Source: Phycisphaerales bacterium (GTDB taxonomy: Bacteria > Planctomycetota > Phycisphaerae > Phycisphaerales > SM1A02). Taken from it: 62,711 nucleotides of DNA. The notes under the pieces were generated by a model. The model saw only the letters and a program-made list of their open reading frames with translations. It ran no database searches and had not been told where the DNA came from. Position 1 is the stretch's first letter, and every line of letters starts with the position of its first letter. Positions 8,681 to 18,663 of the stretch are shown here, piece after piece. The DNA lies in contig JABABS010000029.1 of assembly GCA_014238125.1 (NCBI GenBank), positions 1-62,711 of the forward strand. Direction: 5' to 3'. The position numbers were made by a program, and so were the translations under genes.

Positions 8681-10183
8681 GTGACTACTGGTACAACCGC
8701 AACAATGCCCACCTTTCTCAATACAAACCTCGACCTCTACGAACCATGCCCATTTAGGGTTGCAGATTTATCACCTGAAACCGTGGCATTTGGTCGTAAA
8801 GAAATCCAAATCGCAGAATATGAGATGCCCGGCCTGATGGCACTTCGTGAAGAACATGGTGAATCGAAACCGCTTACTGGTGCGAGAATCACCGGTTCGC
8901 TGCACATGACGATCCAAACCGCAGTGTTAATCGAGACACTTGTAGCACTTGGCGCTGAAGTCCGCTGGGCGAGTTGCAACATTTTCTCAACGCAAAACCA
9001 CGCTGCGGCAGCAGTTGCAGTTGGTCCAAACGGCACTCCTGAAAACCCTCAAGGCATTCCAGTATTCGCGTGGAAGGGTGAAACACTCGAAGAATATTGG
9101 TGGTGCACATTCCAAGCATTACATTGGGATGATGGCAAAACACCGAATCTGATTCTAGACGATGGTGGTGATGCAACGCTCGTTATTCACAAAGGTGTGG
9201 AGTACAACAAAACTGGTTCCGTGCCAAAGAGCGGCACCGCGGAGAGCGATGATGAGCGAATAATTTTAGATTTACTTGCTGACGTACAAGAATGGAATAA
9301 TAAATTTTGGGAACAGTATGCTGTTGAAGTCAACGGCGTAAGTGAAGAAACAACAACGGGCATACACCGCATGTATCAAATGGCAAACAACAACACATTG
9401 TTGTTTCCTGTGATCAATGTGAATGACTCTGTAACGAAAAGTAAATTTGACAACCTTTATGGTTGCCGCCACTCGTGCGTCGATGGCATCATGCGAGCGA
9501 CAGATGTCATGCTCGCTGGAAAAGTTGCACTTGTTGCTGGATATGGCGATGTTGGCAAAGGTTGTTGCCAAGCACTTAAAGGTCAAGGCTGCCGAGTGAT
9601 GGTCAGTGAAATAGATCCAATTTGTGCATTGCAAGCTGCAATGGAAGGCTATGAAGTTGTGCGTTTAGACGAAGTTGTTGGTGACATTGATGTTTTTGTA
9701 ACTACAACTGGCAACTTCAATGTTATTACTGCAGACCACATGTCTAGGATGAAACACAATGCCATTGTTGGAAACATTGGTCACTTCGACAATGAAATTG
9801 ACATGGCTGGTCTTGAAAAACTCAATGGTATTGAAAAAATAAATATCAAACCACAAGTGGATGAGTGGAAGTTCAAAGATGGTCATTCGATCATTGTGCT
9901 CGCTGAAGGCCGGTTGCTTAACCTTGGCTGTGCGACGGGTCACCCAAGTTTTGTCATGAGTAACTCGTTCACTAACCAAGTACTCGCACAAATGGAATTG
10001 CATTCAAATCACAAAAAGTACGAGCATAAGGTATACACCCTTTCTAAGAAACTCGATGAAATGGTTGCACGCTTACACCTTGAACAACTTGGTATAAAGT
10101 TGACCGAATTAACTCCCCAACAAGCGGCATACATCGATGTACCTGTCGAAGGCCCATACAAGGCTGACCATTACCGGTATTAG
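8681..10183 (+). CDS. ahcY: Adenosylhomocysteinase
   Basis: A 500-residue NAD-dependent hydrolase that splits S-adenosylhomocysteine to adenosine and homocysteine, renewing the methyl cycle in the cytosol. Seen: substrate-domain start [17 protein letters not shown], the NAD-binding loop GYGDVGKG, the segment [13 protein letters not shown] and the classic C terminus ending KADHYRY. The length is at the long end for the family. The start is GTG, set by AGGAG 9 nt upstream; no in-frame ATG fits better. The gene stands alone, without metK or metE beside it, and the 60-bp upstream gap is too short for a SAH riboswitch. It ends at a strong hairpin. Confidence 0.97.
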   Translation: MTTGTTATMPTFLNTNLDLYEPCPFRVADLSPETVAFGRKEIQIAEYEMPGLMALREEHGESKPLTGARITGSLHMTIQTAVLIETLVALGAEVRWASCNIFSTQNHAAAAVAVGPNGTPENPQGIPVFAWKGETLEEYWWCTFQALHWDDGKTPNLILDDGGDATLVIHKGVEYNKTGSVPKSGTAESDDERIILDLLADVQEWNNKFWEQYAVEVNGVSEETTTGIHRMYQMANNNTLLFPVINVNDSVTKSKFDNLYGCRHSCVDGIMRATDVMLAGKVALVAGYGDVGKGCCQALKGQGCRVMVSEIDPICALQAAMEGYEVVRLDEVVGDIDVFVTTTGNFNVITADHMSRMKHNAIVGNIGHFDNEIDMAGLEKLNGIEKINIKPQVDEWKFKDGHSIIVLAEGRLLNLGCATGHPSFVMSNSFTNQVLAQMELHSNHKKYEHKVYTLSKKLDEMVARLHLEQLGIKLTELTPQQAAYIDVPVEGPYKADHYRY

Positions 10184-10193
10184 AACCTCACAT

Positions 10194-10218
10194 CAAAACT
10201 CACCGAAGGTGAGTTTTG
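10194..10218 (+). terminator. Hairpin after ahcY
   Basis: CAAAACTCACC and GGTGAGTTTTG form a perfect 11-bp stem closed by a GAA triloop, 10 nt after the ahcY stop. The four T's lie in the arm rather than in a separate tail, so it could be a terminator or an mRNA 3'-end stabiliser. Confidence 0.6.
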
Positions 10219-10237
10219 AGTATCATCCCCCCTTCAA

Positions 10238-12139
10238 ATGAGTGACCGACTCACCCACGAATGCGGCCTTGCCTTTGTACGGCTAAGAAAGCCCCTGCAC
10301 TACTACCAAGATGTGTACGGAGACGCTGCATGGGGACTTCGAAAAACTTATTTGCTCATGCAGAAGCAGTACAACCGAGGACAAGACGGGGCAGGTCTTG
10401 GTGTAGTGAAATTTGACATGCCTGCAGGTGATCAATTTTTACTACGTATTCGATCTGATAAACACAACGCGATTGAACGCATTTTCGATGCAATTACCGA
10501 AGATACCGAACGGTTACATGAACCAATTACTGCTGAAACAGAAATGGGTGCAAAACGAAGTTGTCGTTTTTTAGGCGAAGTGTACCTCGCTCATTTGCGG
10601 TACGGAACGCATTCTGGGAACTCAATGGCGATGTGCCACCCTTTTGTGCGAAAGAGCAACATAGCAAGCCGAAACATTGCACTCGCTGGTAATTTCAACA
10701 TGACAAATTCCAGCGAGTTGTTCGATCAACTCGTCGAATATGGCTTGAATCCTGTTGGCGATAACGATACACAAGTCATCCTCGAAAAAATTAGTCACTT
10801 TTTGAACAATGAACATGAACGGCTGATCAAAAAACACAAAGACATCGAAGGACGAGAACTTGCAACAACCATTTCGAAAGAATTGGACGTTGGCAAATTA
10901 CTCAAAAAAGCAGCACAATATTGGGACGGCGGATACGTCTTTGCTTCGATTATCGGTAATGGCGACGCGTTCATCTGCCGTGATCCTGCTGGCATTCGTC
11001 CTGCATTTATCTACATCGATGACGAAGTTGTTGCATGTGCTTCGGAACGAGGTGCACTCGCAAACGTGTTTAATGTTAACCCTGATGAAATTAAACAGGT
11101 TAAAGCTGGTCATGTCATTGTTGTAAAACGTGACGGATCCATAGAAGACATCGAATTCACTAAACCTCTTGAACTTCGGCAATGCTCTTTTGAAAGAATT
11201 TATTTCAGCCGAGGCAATGATCCGCTCATTTACAAACAACGAAAACGTTTGGGAGCAAATCTTGCTCCGCGAATAATGAAAGTACTTGGCAACGACATTG
11301 ACCGATCATTCTTTAGTTATATTCCAAATACTGCTGAGACGTGCTTTCTTGGTTTACTCGAAGCAGTTGGTGGCGCTCTGCGTTGTATTGAAGTGGATTC
11401 CATCTGGAATAAAATCCAAGATGGATCCGTGACAAGAAATGATTTGTCAAAATTAAATCACACTCGCGTAAAAGCGGAATTAATAGCGCACAAAGATCAA
11501 CGCTTGCGCACATTTATTACACATGATGCTGCAAGGAGAGATTTAGTCACACACATCTACGACATTACTCGTGGCTTGATCGAAAAAGACGACACGCTCG
11601 TTGTTGTTGACGATTCCATCGTTCGGGGAACAACTTTGCGTGAATCCATCATCACAAGTTTGTCGCAGTTGCATCCAAAGCGAATTGTGATCGTGAGTTC
11701 TGCTCCTCCAATTATGTACCCTGATTGTTACGGTATTGATATGAGCCAGATTGGCAAGTTCATCGCATTTGAGGCAGCAGTAGCTTTAACGAATGAAGCA
11801 GGAAACGCTGCTATTTTTGATGAAATTGCTGCAAAATGTAAGGAAGAAGATAAGCAATCTGTTTCGAAGATGCAAAATCAAGTAAAAGCGTTATATGACC
11901 AATTTTCATTGAAAGAAATTTCGTGCAAAATCGCTGAACTTGTCAGACCTAAGCACCTTGAGTGGGATGGCAAACTTGATGTGGTGTACCAAGATATCAA
12001 AGGACTCACTGCAGCGATGCCGGAGTATACCGGTGATTGGTATTTCACTGGAAATTATCCAACCCCTGGCGGAAACGCAGTTGTCAACCGTGCCTTTTTG
12101 AATTGGCACGCAGGTGACAACTCAAAACGAGCGTACTAA
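10238..12139 (+). CDS. purF: Amidophosphoribosyltransferase, long form
   Basis: A 633-residue glutamine-PRPP amidotransferase-type protein, first step of purine synthesis. The N-terminal Ntn glutaminase domain uses Cys9 (HECGLAF) after a short leader, with HLRYGTHSGNS and AGNFNMTNSSELF. The phosphoribosyltransferase domain carries the PRPP loop VVVDDSIVRGTT. Ordinary bacterial PurF is about 470-510 residues. The long form with this start and an extra C-terminal region of about 100 residues closely resembles the enzyme-like proteins I know from Bacteroidetes, so ancient transfer or shared descent is possible. Some such long homologues coexist with a normal PurF, so this could be a paralogue. 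There is no Shine-Dalgarno site; TATCAT lies 11 nt before the ATG. Confidence 0.85.
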   Translation: MSDRLTHECGLAFVRLRKPLHYYQDVYGDAAWGLRKTYLLMQKQYNRGQDGAGLGVVKFDMPAGDQFLLRIRSDKHNAIERIFDAITEDTERLHEPITAETEMGAKRSCRFLGEVYLAHLRYGTHSGNSMAMCHPFVRKSNIASRNIALAGNFNMTNSSELFDQLVEYGLNPVGDNDTQVILEKISHFLNNEHERLIKKHKDIEGRELATTISKELDVGKLLKKAAQYWDGGYVFASIIGNGDAFICRDPAGIRPAFIYIDDEVVACASERGALANVFNVNPDEIKQVKAGHVIVVKRDGSIEDIEFTKPLELRQCSFERIYFSRGNDPLIYKQRKRLGANLAPRIMKVLGNDIDRSFFSYIPNTAETCFLGLLEAVGGALRCIEVDSIWNKIQDGSVTRNDLSKLNHTRVKAELIAHKDQRLRTFITHDAARRDLVTHIYDITRGLIEKDDTLVVVDDSIVRGTTLRESIITSLSQLHPKRIVIVSSAPPIMYPDCYGIDMSQIGKFIAFEAAVALTNEAGNAAIFDEIAAKCKEEDKQSVSKMQNQVKALYDQFSLKEISCKIAELVRPKHLEWDGKLDVVYQDIKGLTAAMPEYTGDWYFTGNYPTPGGNAVVNRAFLNWHAGDNSKRAY

Positions 12140-12181
12140 TCAATCCCCTAGGGTCTTGGTAGCGAGGTATTGCTCGGCAGT

Positions 12182-12433
12182 CTATCCAGCCCGAGAGAGA
12201 CTGTTTGCGTCTTGGCTAATTTTCAACACGTTTACTCCGACTGCTGCTGATTTCGCAGCTTGCCTGACATCGTATTTATTAAGTGCAGCAACAAGTTCTT
12301 CCGGCTTGTTGGTTATTCTTGATGCAGTTTGTGCAATCCGCTCCGCTGTGGTCCATAGGTCATTTCGCATTGTTTGCTCCAATGCCTCTGCTAAATCGAT
12401 GCAGGTCCAATAATCAACTGTTGTTTCAATCAT
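12182..12433 (-). CDS. Small hypothetical protein
   Basis: An 83-residue soluble, helix-rich protein beginning MIETTVDYWTCIDLAEALEQ. I recognise no family. The ATG at 12433 is preceded by AAGGA with 7-nt spacing, which supports translation; an upstream in-frame ATG at 12475 lacks this. It lies alone, tail to tail with the purF-like gene, next to a repeat-rich gap. Confidence 0.5.
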   Translation of the reverse strand: MIETTVDYWTCIDLAEALEQTMRNDLWTTAERIAQTASRITNKPEELVAALNKYDVRQAAKSAAVGVNVLKISQDANSLSRAG

Positions 12434-12575
12434 GTGTTCATCCTTGCAATATGTGCCGCCAAGACATATCGGCAACTCATAGTCAAACGCTTGAACCCGT
12501 TTCGTAATTGCATTGTCTGTCAGTACTTATGAATAATAATCCAAATCTCAAATCGCAACGTGATGCGGTCGGATT

Positions 12576-12604
12576 TTGACCTGCCCCATTTTGGATCAGG
12601 TCAA
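12576..12604. repeat. REP-like palindrome, GACCTG family, copy 1
   Basis: TTGACCTG at 12576-12583 and CAGGTCAA at 12597-12604 flank an imperfect CCCC/GG core. The ends match the long palindromes at 60796-60899, so this is an interspersed repeat rather than a local oddity. Confidence 0.55.
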
Positions 12605-12653
12605 GACCCATCGGCAAGGAATCGTCAATTCACCCCTATGTGCCATCAATTGC

Positions 12654-12684
12654 TTTGGTCCTGACCCCAAGGGTCAGGACCAAA
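12654..12684. repeat. REP-like palindrome, GGTCCTGACCC variant
   Basis: TTTGGTCCTGACCC (12654-12667) and its perfect complement (12671-12684) enclose a CAA triloop, a 14-bp stem. It is a sequence variant of the GACCTG palindromes nearby and at 60.8 kb. It could also terminate transcription from either side. Confidence 0.65.
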
Positions 12685-12910
12685 CTCAAATCGGCAGATT
12701 ATAGAAATTGGCTACTGAGTTCGGATATTTTATCGGACCTTAAGGAGACTACACTTCCAGATTCCATCACCCAAAGGGGTTGACGAAACAGGGGTTTTCT
12801 GCTCAAATCCGTTGTTCTCCACCATTCAATTGGACGGTATGCAATCGACGGTCGATCGCAACCCTCAAACTGAATTAAGGGAAGGCTTTTTGAGGAGTTG
12901 ATACGACACC

Positions 12911-13510
12911 ATGGCTCGCTATCTAGGACCAAAAGTAAAATTATCACGACGCGTCGGTGTACCGATCGCGGACATTCCTAAGCACACTGCAAAGCGACAG
13001 CTCACAGCACCAGGACCTCACGGTTTCCGCGGCCGCCGTTTGAAAGATTATGGTGTGCGCCTCGTTGAAAAGCAAAAGCTTCGATACCACTACAACGTTC
13101 TCGAAAAACAATTTCGCAGATACATTGCTCAGGCGAGTCGCATGCGCGGCAATACCGGCGAAGTTCTGTTGCAACTGCTTGAACAACGACTCGATAACGT
13201 TCTTCGACGTGCAGGATTCGTTCGTACAATTTGGGCCGCGAGACAAATGGTTGTTCATGGACACGTTCTAGTGAATGGCAAAAAAGTTGACCGACCAAGT
13301 TTTGCAACATCACCCGGCGATATCATCACACTCAAGCCAGGCATCCATGCATTGGCTCGAACAAACATGGAAACTCTCGCCGGTCACATCGTTTCAGAAT
13401 GGTTAACTGTTAATCCAGCAGAATTGTCATGCAGCGTGGTTGCTGAGCCAACTGCAGATCAAATTCCGTTCGATGTCAACACCAATCTGATCGTCGAATT
13501 TTACCGTTAA
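12911..13510 (+). CDS. rpsD: 30S ribosomal protein S4
   Basis: A 199-residue small-subunit assembly protein binding the 5' domain of 16S rRNA. The N-terminal MARYLGPKVKLSRRVG and the S4 RNA-binding domain (LEQRLDNVLRRAGF, HGHVLVNGKKVDRPS) are clear. The N terminus has no cysteines, so it is the zinc-free type. GAGGAG lies 13 nt upstream of the ATG, rather far. Unlike in many bacteria it is not in the alpha operon (46-50 kb) but stands alone. Confidence 0.97.
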   Translation: MARYLGPKVKLSRRVGVPIADIPKHTAKRQLTAPGPHGFRGRRLKDYGVRLVEKQKLRYHYNVLEKQFRRYIAQASRMRGNTGEVLLQLLEQRLDNVLRRAGFVRTIWAARQMVVHGHVLVNGKKVDRPSFATSPGDIITLKPGIHALARTNMETLAGHIVSEWLTVNPAELSCSVVAEPTADQIPFDVNTNLIVEFYR

Positions 13511-13576
13511 GCATATTGAACATATTTTGCCGCAGTTGACTTATTCCCTTCACCTCGGCTAAGGAACACCACGGAC

Positions 13577-15472
13577 ATGTTTAAGTTTCTACGTAAATAC
13601 AGTGTCTGGATCCTCGGTTTTGGCGGATCCCTATTACTGATCGCTTTCCTTGCGCCCAACGTTATTCAACAACTCGCTCAAAGAGCAGGATATGCAGGAA
13701 CAAAGCAGGCAACTGTAGGTGACGGCGAATCTGTTGGATACGATCAGTGGCAAAAGAACCTCACTGAATCTCAAATCATTGACAGACTTGGTGTTTCTCT
13801 CCCAGGAATTGGAAATATTGAGTCACCTTCACACTGGTTCCTTCTTACCCGCGAAGCAGATTCTGCCGGTTTTACACCATCACTAAATGCTGTCACTGTA
13901 GATGCTGCAACTGTTACAAACATTGCAAGAAACACTGGTGTTCGCACTCAAACTGTATTTGAAACGCTTGCGCACTTGGAAGGTGTGCAAAGACTCATTC
14001 AAACATACCAAGGCGCAGGCCGTTTTTCTGATCGACGTCTTCACAATGCTGCCGATAGATATTTATCTTCAGTTGCCATCGAAACTGTCGTCATCCCTGC
14101 CAAGCCAATTGACACCGATGTTTCAGAAGAAACACTACTTGCACAATTCGAATCTTGGAAAGATGTTTCAATAGGTGAAGGTGACCAAGGTTTTGGATAT
14201 AAACTTCCTGATCGATTCAAAGTTGAATGGGTACATATTCCTGCGGAATCCATTCGCCAAGCAGCAAAACTGAGTGATGATTTTACATCTCGTGAACAAC
14301 GTAAATTTTGGAGACGAAATGAAAACGATCCACGGTTTCCAAAAGTCGAAGACAGTACAGTAATTCCAGAAGCCGTTTCTAATGCATATTTAGATTTACT
14401 AACAGAGCGTTCAAGAGATGAGATAGCACGAACAATGTCTGAACAACTTCGACTTCCACGCCGTGGATTCGAAGAGCAAGATAGCTTTATCAAACTCCCT
14501 GAAAACTGGGGCGACCTAAAACTAGATCTTGAGCAACTCGCCACCAATGTCCAAGGAACTTTTAGTATTGATCTGCCTGCATACGGCAGTGTTGGTGAGT
14601 GGATTTCGACAGCCGATGCTGTAAATACGCCTATTCTTGGCGAAGTAACTGCAACAAACTTAGGCGACTCACCAGTTTCATTTGAAACGCTTATTACTGC
14701 TGCGAAAGAATTTGGTGGAAACGGAAATTTCCGTGTTCAACAAGGCGTCTCCTCTCCAATCGTGGAAACAAATAAGGGTGAACTTTTTGTTTTTCGTCTC
14801 ACAGCTACAGACCCTTCAAGAGCTCCCGACAACCTCGATGAAGTAAGAGCTGAAGTTCAAGCAGATGCTGCAAGACTTCAACAGTGGGCTTTGCTGCAAG
14901 CACAACTTGGCACGATCCAAGCGAATGCCCGAAACAATGGCATGTTACGAGTTGCTATGGATAATAATTCGTCTGTAAGCCGCCCACAAACGGTGTCGCT
15001 TGTAGATGCAGGCATACCAGCAATTCTCGATGCTGCAACAAGACAATCTTTGCTGTCGCAAACAATTCTCAATCGTCTCAGCGCAGGCGACTCCATTGAA
15101 GACATGGTTTCATCGATTCAATCTCTTGAGCAAACAGATGCTGATGTTGTGAAAGCAATTTTCACTCTTACCGAAAACATGCCTCTCGACACACCAATTG
15201 TTGACCTTTCTGTTGAAGAAAGAATTTTTGTTATCCCTTCAGAAGAAAACATGGCACTCGTAGTTGTACGCGTAACTGAAACAACACCTGCAAGTATGGA
15301 ACTTTTAAAAGGTCTTTCAGGAAACACTACACCAATCCTACAAACGTTGTTAACTTTTGATGAACTCGGTGGCACCAAAGGAATCGGCGAAGCATTCTCG
15401 TTAGAAATTCTAATCGACCGCCACAACTTTAAGCGTGGACGTGAAGAAGTTGCTGCTGTAGATGAAGAATAA
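13577..15472 (+). CDS. PpiD/SurA-like membrane-anchored periplasmic chaperone
   Basis: A 631-residue protein with a short cytoplasmic start (MFKFLRKYSVW), one transmembrane helix (about residues 11-30) and a large periplasmic part. The layout and the helical N-terminal domain resemble PpiD/SurA chaperones, but I do not see a clear parvulin active-site domain. The repeated positions (LAQFESWKDV, FRVQQGVSSPIVE) are only suggestive. A likely role is folding of secreted or outer-membrane proteins, without proven isomerase activity. AAGGAA lies upstream of the ATG. It follows rpsD by 66 bp and may share its transcript. Confidence 0.6.
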   Translation: MFKFLRKYSVWILGFGGSLLLIAFLAPNVIQQLAQRAGYAGTKQATVGDGESVGYDQWQKNLTESQIIDRLGVSLPGIGNIESPSHWFLLTREADSAGFTPSLNAVTVDAATVTNIARNTGVRTQTVFETLAHLEGVQRLIQTYQGAGRFSDRRLHNAADRYLSSVAIETVVIPAKPIDTDVSEETLLAQFESWKDVSIGEGDQGFGYKLPDRFKVEWVHIPAESIRQAAKLSDDFTSREQRKFWRRNENDPRFPKVEDSTVIPEAVSNAYLDLLTERSRDEIARTMSEQLRLPRRGFEEQDSFIKLPENWGDLKLDLEQLATNVQGTFSIDLPAYGSVGEWISTADAVNTPILGEVTATNLGDSPVSFETLITAAKEFGGNGNFRVQQGVSSPIVETNKGELFVFRLTATDPSRAPDNLDEVRAEVQADAARLQQWALLQAQLGTIQANARNNGMLRVAMDNNSSVSRPQTVSLVDAGIPAILDAATRQSLLSQTILNRLSAGDSIEDMVSSIQSLEQTDADVVKAIFTLTENMPLDTPIVDLSVEERIFVIPSEENMALVVVRVTETTPASMELLKGLSGNTTPILQTLLTFDELGGTKGIGEAFSLEILIDRHNFKRGREEVAAVDEE

Positions 15473-15540
15473 ACCACATAACGAAGGTGGGGACTACAAA
15501 AATTGAGCGAGTGTCAAGTAATCGTTGTAAAACGATACTG

Positions 15541-15897
15541 TTAACTAACTTTTGAACCTGCGGGCATTTCGCGATCGACGCGAAGGACGGCTACGTCTTC
15601 AGCATCTTCGCCAACTCGGCGTGTAGCAGCGATAACCATACCTTCACTTATTTCACCTCGAATTTTACGAGATTCTAAGTTCGCAATAATCACAACCTGC
15701 GTTCCTTCTAACTCTTCTGGCTTGTACCAATCTTTCATTCCAGCGCAAATCTGACGGCCTTCAGGCGTTCCATCATCAATTTGCAACTTTAAAAGACGGT
15801 CTGCATCAGGATGTAACTCTGCTTTCTTCACTGTCGCGATGCGAAGGTCAAGTTTTGCAAAATCATCGTACTTAATCGTTTTAAGAAATTCAGTCAT
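15541..15897 (-). CDS. tRNA-binding OB-fold protein (Trbp111/MetG C-terminal type)
   Basis: A 118-residue stand-alone EMAP-like OB-fold domain. It matches the C-terminal dimerisation/tRNA-binding domain of methionyl-tRNA synthetase: YDDFAKLDLRIATVKKAE, LLKLQIDDG, VVIIANLESRKIRGEISEGM. Such proteins bind tRNA structure non-specifically or serve as a detached MetRS domain. It lies 9 bp downstream of ileS in the same direction, fitting a tRNA-charging operon. Confidence 0.9.
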   Translation of the reverse strand: MTEFLKTIKYDDFAKLDLRIATVKKAELHPDADRLLKLQIDDGTPEGRQICAGMKDWYKPEELEGTQVVIIANLESRKIRGEISEGMVIAATRRVGEDAEDVAVLRVDREMPAGSKVS

Positions 15898-15906
15898 GCG
15901 TACATC

Positions 15907-18663
15907 TTACTCTACGCCAACAGCAATCGCATCGCGATCGCTGAGCATACCACCATCAGATCGTAACTTCACCGTACCGTCTCGTTTCCAAGAGCGATCG
16001 CATTTTGGTTCTTCCCTGAGATCTTGCACGACGACTTCGTCGCCCATAAACGAAACTCGTGATACGCCACAGAGATCTGCGAGATCACATGCATCAAATC
16101 CACTGAGTTTTTCTGGCAGCGTTAATCCAGCATCAAGTGGGTTATCAATGCCGCTACTTTTTGCTTCTTCCAATGCCTTAAGCGCCTCGTCACGAACCTG
16201 CATGACTTCATTCCACGCTTCATCACTTGGATAGCCAATATTCGCAAACTTTTGTAGGTGCACACTCGGTGCATCATCACCATGTAGTGATCGCCATGCC
16301 TCGTCAGATGTATGAGGAATAAACGGTGCAATCAAACGACAAAGTGTGTCGCTGATAATCCCCATCGTTGCAGCGGTTTGAACCCTACGTTTCGAATCTT
16401 CACTATCACAGTACAAACGATCTTTTACAGCAGCACAGTACGTTGCAGATAGCGTGTCATTGCAGAAGTTGTATAACGATTGATGTGCAACGCGGAAATC
16501 GTACGATTGAAGTGATTCCACAACGGATAGTTCTAACTTTGTAAGTTCACCCAAAACCCAACCATCGATAGAGGTTGATTCAATAACTAACCCTTTTGAA
16601 TCGCCAGCATTGCCCAGCAAAAATCTAAATGTATTTCTAATTTTTCGATAACTTTCGCCTGCTATATCAAAGAATGATTGGTCAACTTTGATGTCATTGT
16701 CATACGGCAACGAGCCAACCCACCAACGACAAACGTCCGCGCCGAGATCCTTTAGCAATTCCTCAACGGTCAAAGCATTGCCGCCACTATTACTCATTTT
16801 GTGACCATTTTTGTCGACCATAAAACCATGTGTAAGTACACTTTTAAACGGTGATACCCCTGTCGTTGCAAGCGCGGGAAGCATGGACAATTGAAACCAA
16901 CCTCTATGCTGGTCGCTGCCCTCTAAATACAAATCCATCGGATAACCTTGCCCGCGAGCTTGCATGACAGCATGCCATGAAGAACCAGATTCAAACCAAA
17001 CATCAAAAATGTCGTTCATTTTCTCTAGGGAAGTGAGGTCAATGTTGTCAGGATTATTCCAACTTGCAAGGAGAACTTCGGGAGGTTGCGTAAACCAAGA
17101 ATCCGAACCATGTTCTGCAAATACGTTTGAAATCACTCGAACAATGTCGGATGTAAGAAGGAATGAACCGTCACTCTTAACAAATGCCGGAATCGGCAAT
17201 CCCCAAGATCGCTGGCGGGATAAACACCAATCGGGGCGTGAGTCTAGCATGCCCCGCATGCGATTTTGCCCCCATGGCGGAATAAACGTAATGTCATTTT
17301 CAGTTGCATTGAGTGCCATACCGCGAAGCGTTTTTCCGGGCTCCAATTCAGCATCAACTGCTACAAACCACTGCTCGGTTGACCTAAAAATAACTGGCGT
17401 TTTACTTCGCCAATCATGTGGATAACTGTGTTTGTACATCGACATGTGGTACAGATGATTGGTTTCTTTCAGCTTGTTCACAACAACTTCATTTGCATCC
17501 CAAACTGAAAGACCAGAAAGAAATTCAGGAACAGTTTCGTCATACACGCCGTTTGCTTGCACGGGGCAGTAAATGTCTAGGTTATTTGCAAGGCCAACAA
17601 TGTAATCGTCGGTTCCGTGACCTGGCGCAGTATGCACAAGCCCTGTGCCATCTTCAAGGGTGACATGATCACCTGAAATGATTGGGCAGGTTCGATCACA
17701 ATACACATGTTGATATGAAAGGCCAACGAGTGCGTCGCCTTTGCAAGTACCGAGTACTTCTGGAGTTGACCCCGTGATTCCTGCAACTTTATCTAGCAAC
17801 TCACTTGCAATAACTGTGATGTGATCTCCAAGACGAACAAGTGAGTATTCGAATCGCGGTGAAACTGTAATTGCCATGTTGGCAACCAGTGTCCATGGCG
17901 TAGTCGTCCAAATCATAAATGTAGATGTTTCACAGAGCGTTACACCGAACGCTGATGCCACCGCTTCTGTATCAATTGCATCGAAGTGAACAAAAATAGA
18001 AGGATCTTCTCTGTCGTAATATTCTAACTCTGCCTCAGCAAGTGCAGTTTCATTCGCAATAGACCAATGAACAGGTTTGAGTTGACGGTACACAACTCCA
18101 GTATCCACCAAATTTGCGAACACTTCGAGTACCGCCGCTTCATATTTTGGACTCATAGTAAGATATGGGTCGTCGTAATCAGCAACTGTGAGCAAACTTT
18201 TCATCTCACCAGTTTGCAATTTTACAAATTTAGACGCGTACTTTTTACATTCTCTGCGTATTGCAATACGACGCGAATCGTCATCAAGCGTTTTTAACTT
18301 TTCAATCTTTCCAGACTCAACCAGTTCAGTCATCACCTTATGTTCAATAGGCAAACCGTGACAATCCCAACCGGGAGTGAATGGACATTTTCGCCCAGAC
18401 ATGTTTTGCGTACGCACCACAATGTCTTTCAACACTTTGTTAAGAAGGTGGCCGACATGTATCGAACCGTTGGCATAGGGTGGGCCATCGTGAAACACAA
18501 AAGGAGGTGCGTCTTTTCGTGCATCTTGGATCTTCGCATATAGATCTTCTTTTTTCCAGCGTTTTACAGTTTGTGGTTCATTTTGAGCCAAGTTACCGCG
18601 CATCGGAAACGATGTCTTTGGAAGATGCAGCGTCTTTTTATAATTTGGTGCTGTTTGTGTCAT
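15907..18663 (-). CDS. ileS: Isoleucyl-tRNA synthetase
   Basis: A 918-residue class I synthetase charging tRNA-Ile. HIGH box as HVGH (in ANGSIHVGHLLNK), KMSKS as KMSNS (in KNGHKMSNSGGN), an editing insertion between them, and an anticodon-binding C-terminal part. The C-terminal zinc ribbon is degenerate: the usual CxxC ... CxxC reads KCDRSW ... LSDRDAIAV, keeping one of four cysteines. Its start overlaps the 3' end of the upstream ZIP gene by 26 bp. The tRNA-binding protein gene follows in the same direction. Confidence 0.97.
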   Translation of the reverse strand: MTQTAPNYKKTLHLPKTSFPMRGNLAQNEPQTVKRWKKEDLYAKIQDARKDAPPFVFHDGPPYANGSIHVGHLLNKVLKDIVVRTQNMSGRKCPFTPGWDCHGLPIEHKVMTELVESGKIEKLKTLDDDSRRIAIRRECKKYASKFVKLQTGEMKSLLTVADYDDPYLTMSPKYEAAVLEVFANLVDTGVVYRQLKPVHWSIANETALAEAELEYYDREDPSIFVHFDAIDTEAVASAFGVTLCETSTFMIWTTTPWTLVANMAITVSPRFEYSLVRLGDHITVIASELLDKVAGITGSTPEVLGTCKGDALVGLSYQHVYCDRTCPIISGDHVTLEDGTGLVHTAPGHGTDDYIVGLANNLDIYCPVQANGVYDETVPEFLSGLSVWDANEVVVNKLKETNHLYHMSMYKHSYPHDWRSKTPVIFRSTEQWFVAVDAELEPGKTLRGMALNATENDITFIPPWGQNRMRGMLDSRPDWCLSRQRSWGLPIPAFVKSDGSFLLTSDIVRVISNVFAEHGSDSWFTQPPEVLLASWNNPDNIDLTSLEKMNDIFDVWFESGSSWHAVMQARGQGYPMDLYLEGSDQHRGWFQLSMLPALATTGVSPFKSVLTHGFMVDKNGHKMSNSGGNALTVEELLKDLGADVCRWWVGSLPYDNDIKVDQSFFDIAGESYRKIRNTFRFLLGNAGDSKGLVIESTSIDGWVLGELTKLELSVVESLQSYDFRVAHQSLYNFCNDTLSATYCAAVKDRLYCDSEDSKRRVQTAATMGIISDTLCRLIAPFIPHTSDEAWRSLHGDDAPSVHLQKFANIGYPSDEAWNEVMQVRDEALKALEEAKSSGIDNPLDAGLTLPEKLSGFDACDLADLCGVSRVSFMGDEVVVQDLREEPKCDRSWKRDGTVKLRSDGGMLSDRDAIAVGVE

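Larger units (their letters stand above)
12434..12910. other. Intergenic region with palindromic repeats upstream of rpsD
   Basis: No gene is visible. The region holds two palindromes of one repeat family (12576-12604 and 12654-12684) and a small hairpin (ATCGA-CGG-TCGAT, 12844-12856) close to rpsD that could be part of a leader. I found no convincing promoter. Confidence 0.5.

Noticed and set aside
14041-14547. A 168-codon open frame antisense to the PpiD-like gene
   Set aside because: Its Ser/Arg-rich composition is that of a reverse-frame shadow, and the sense gene has a membrane anchor and ribosome site. Similar long antisense frames inside the HlyD and ileS genes were rejected for the same reason.
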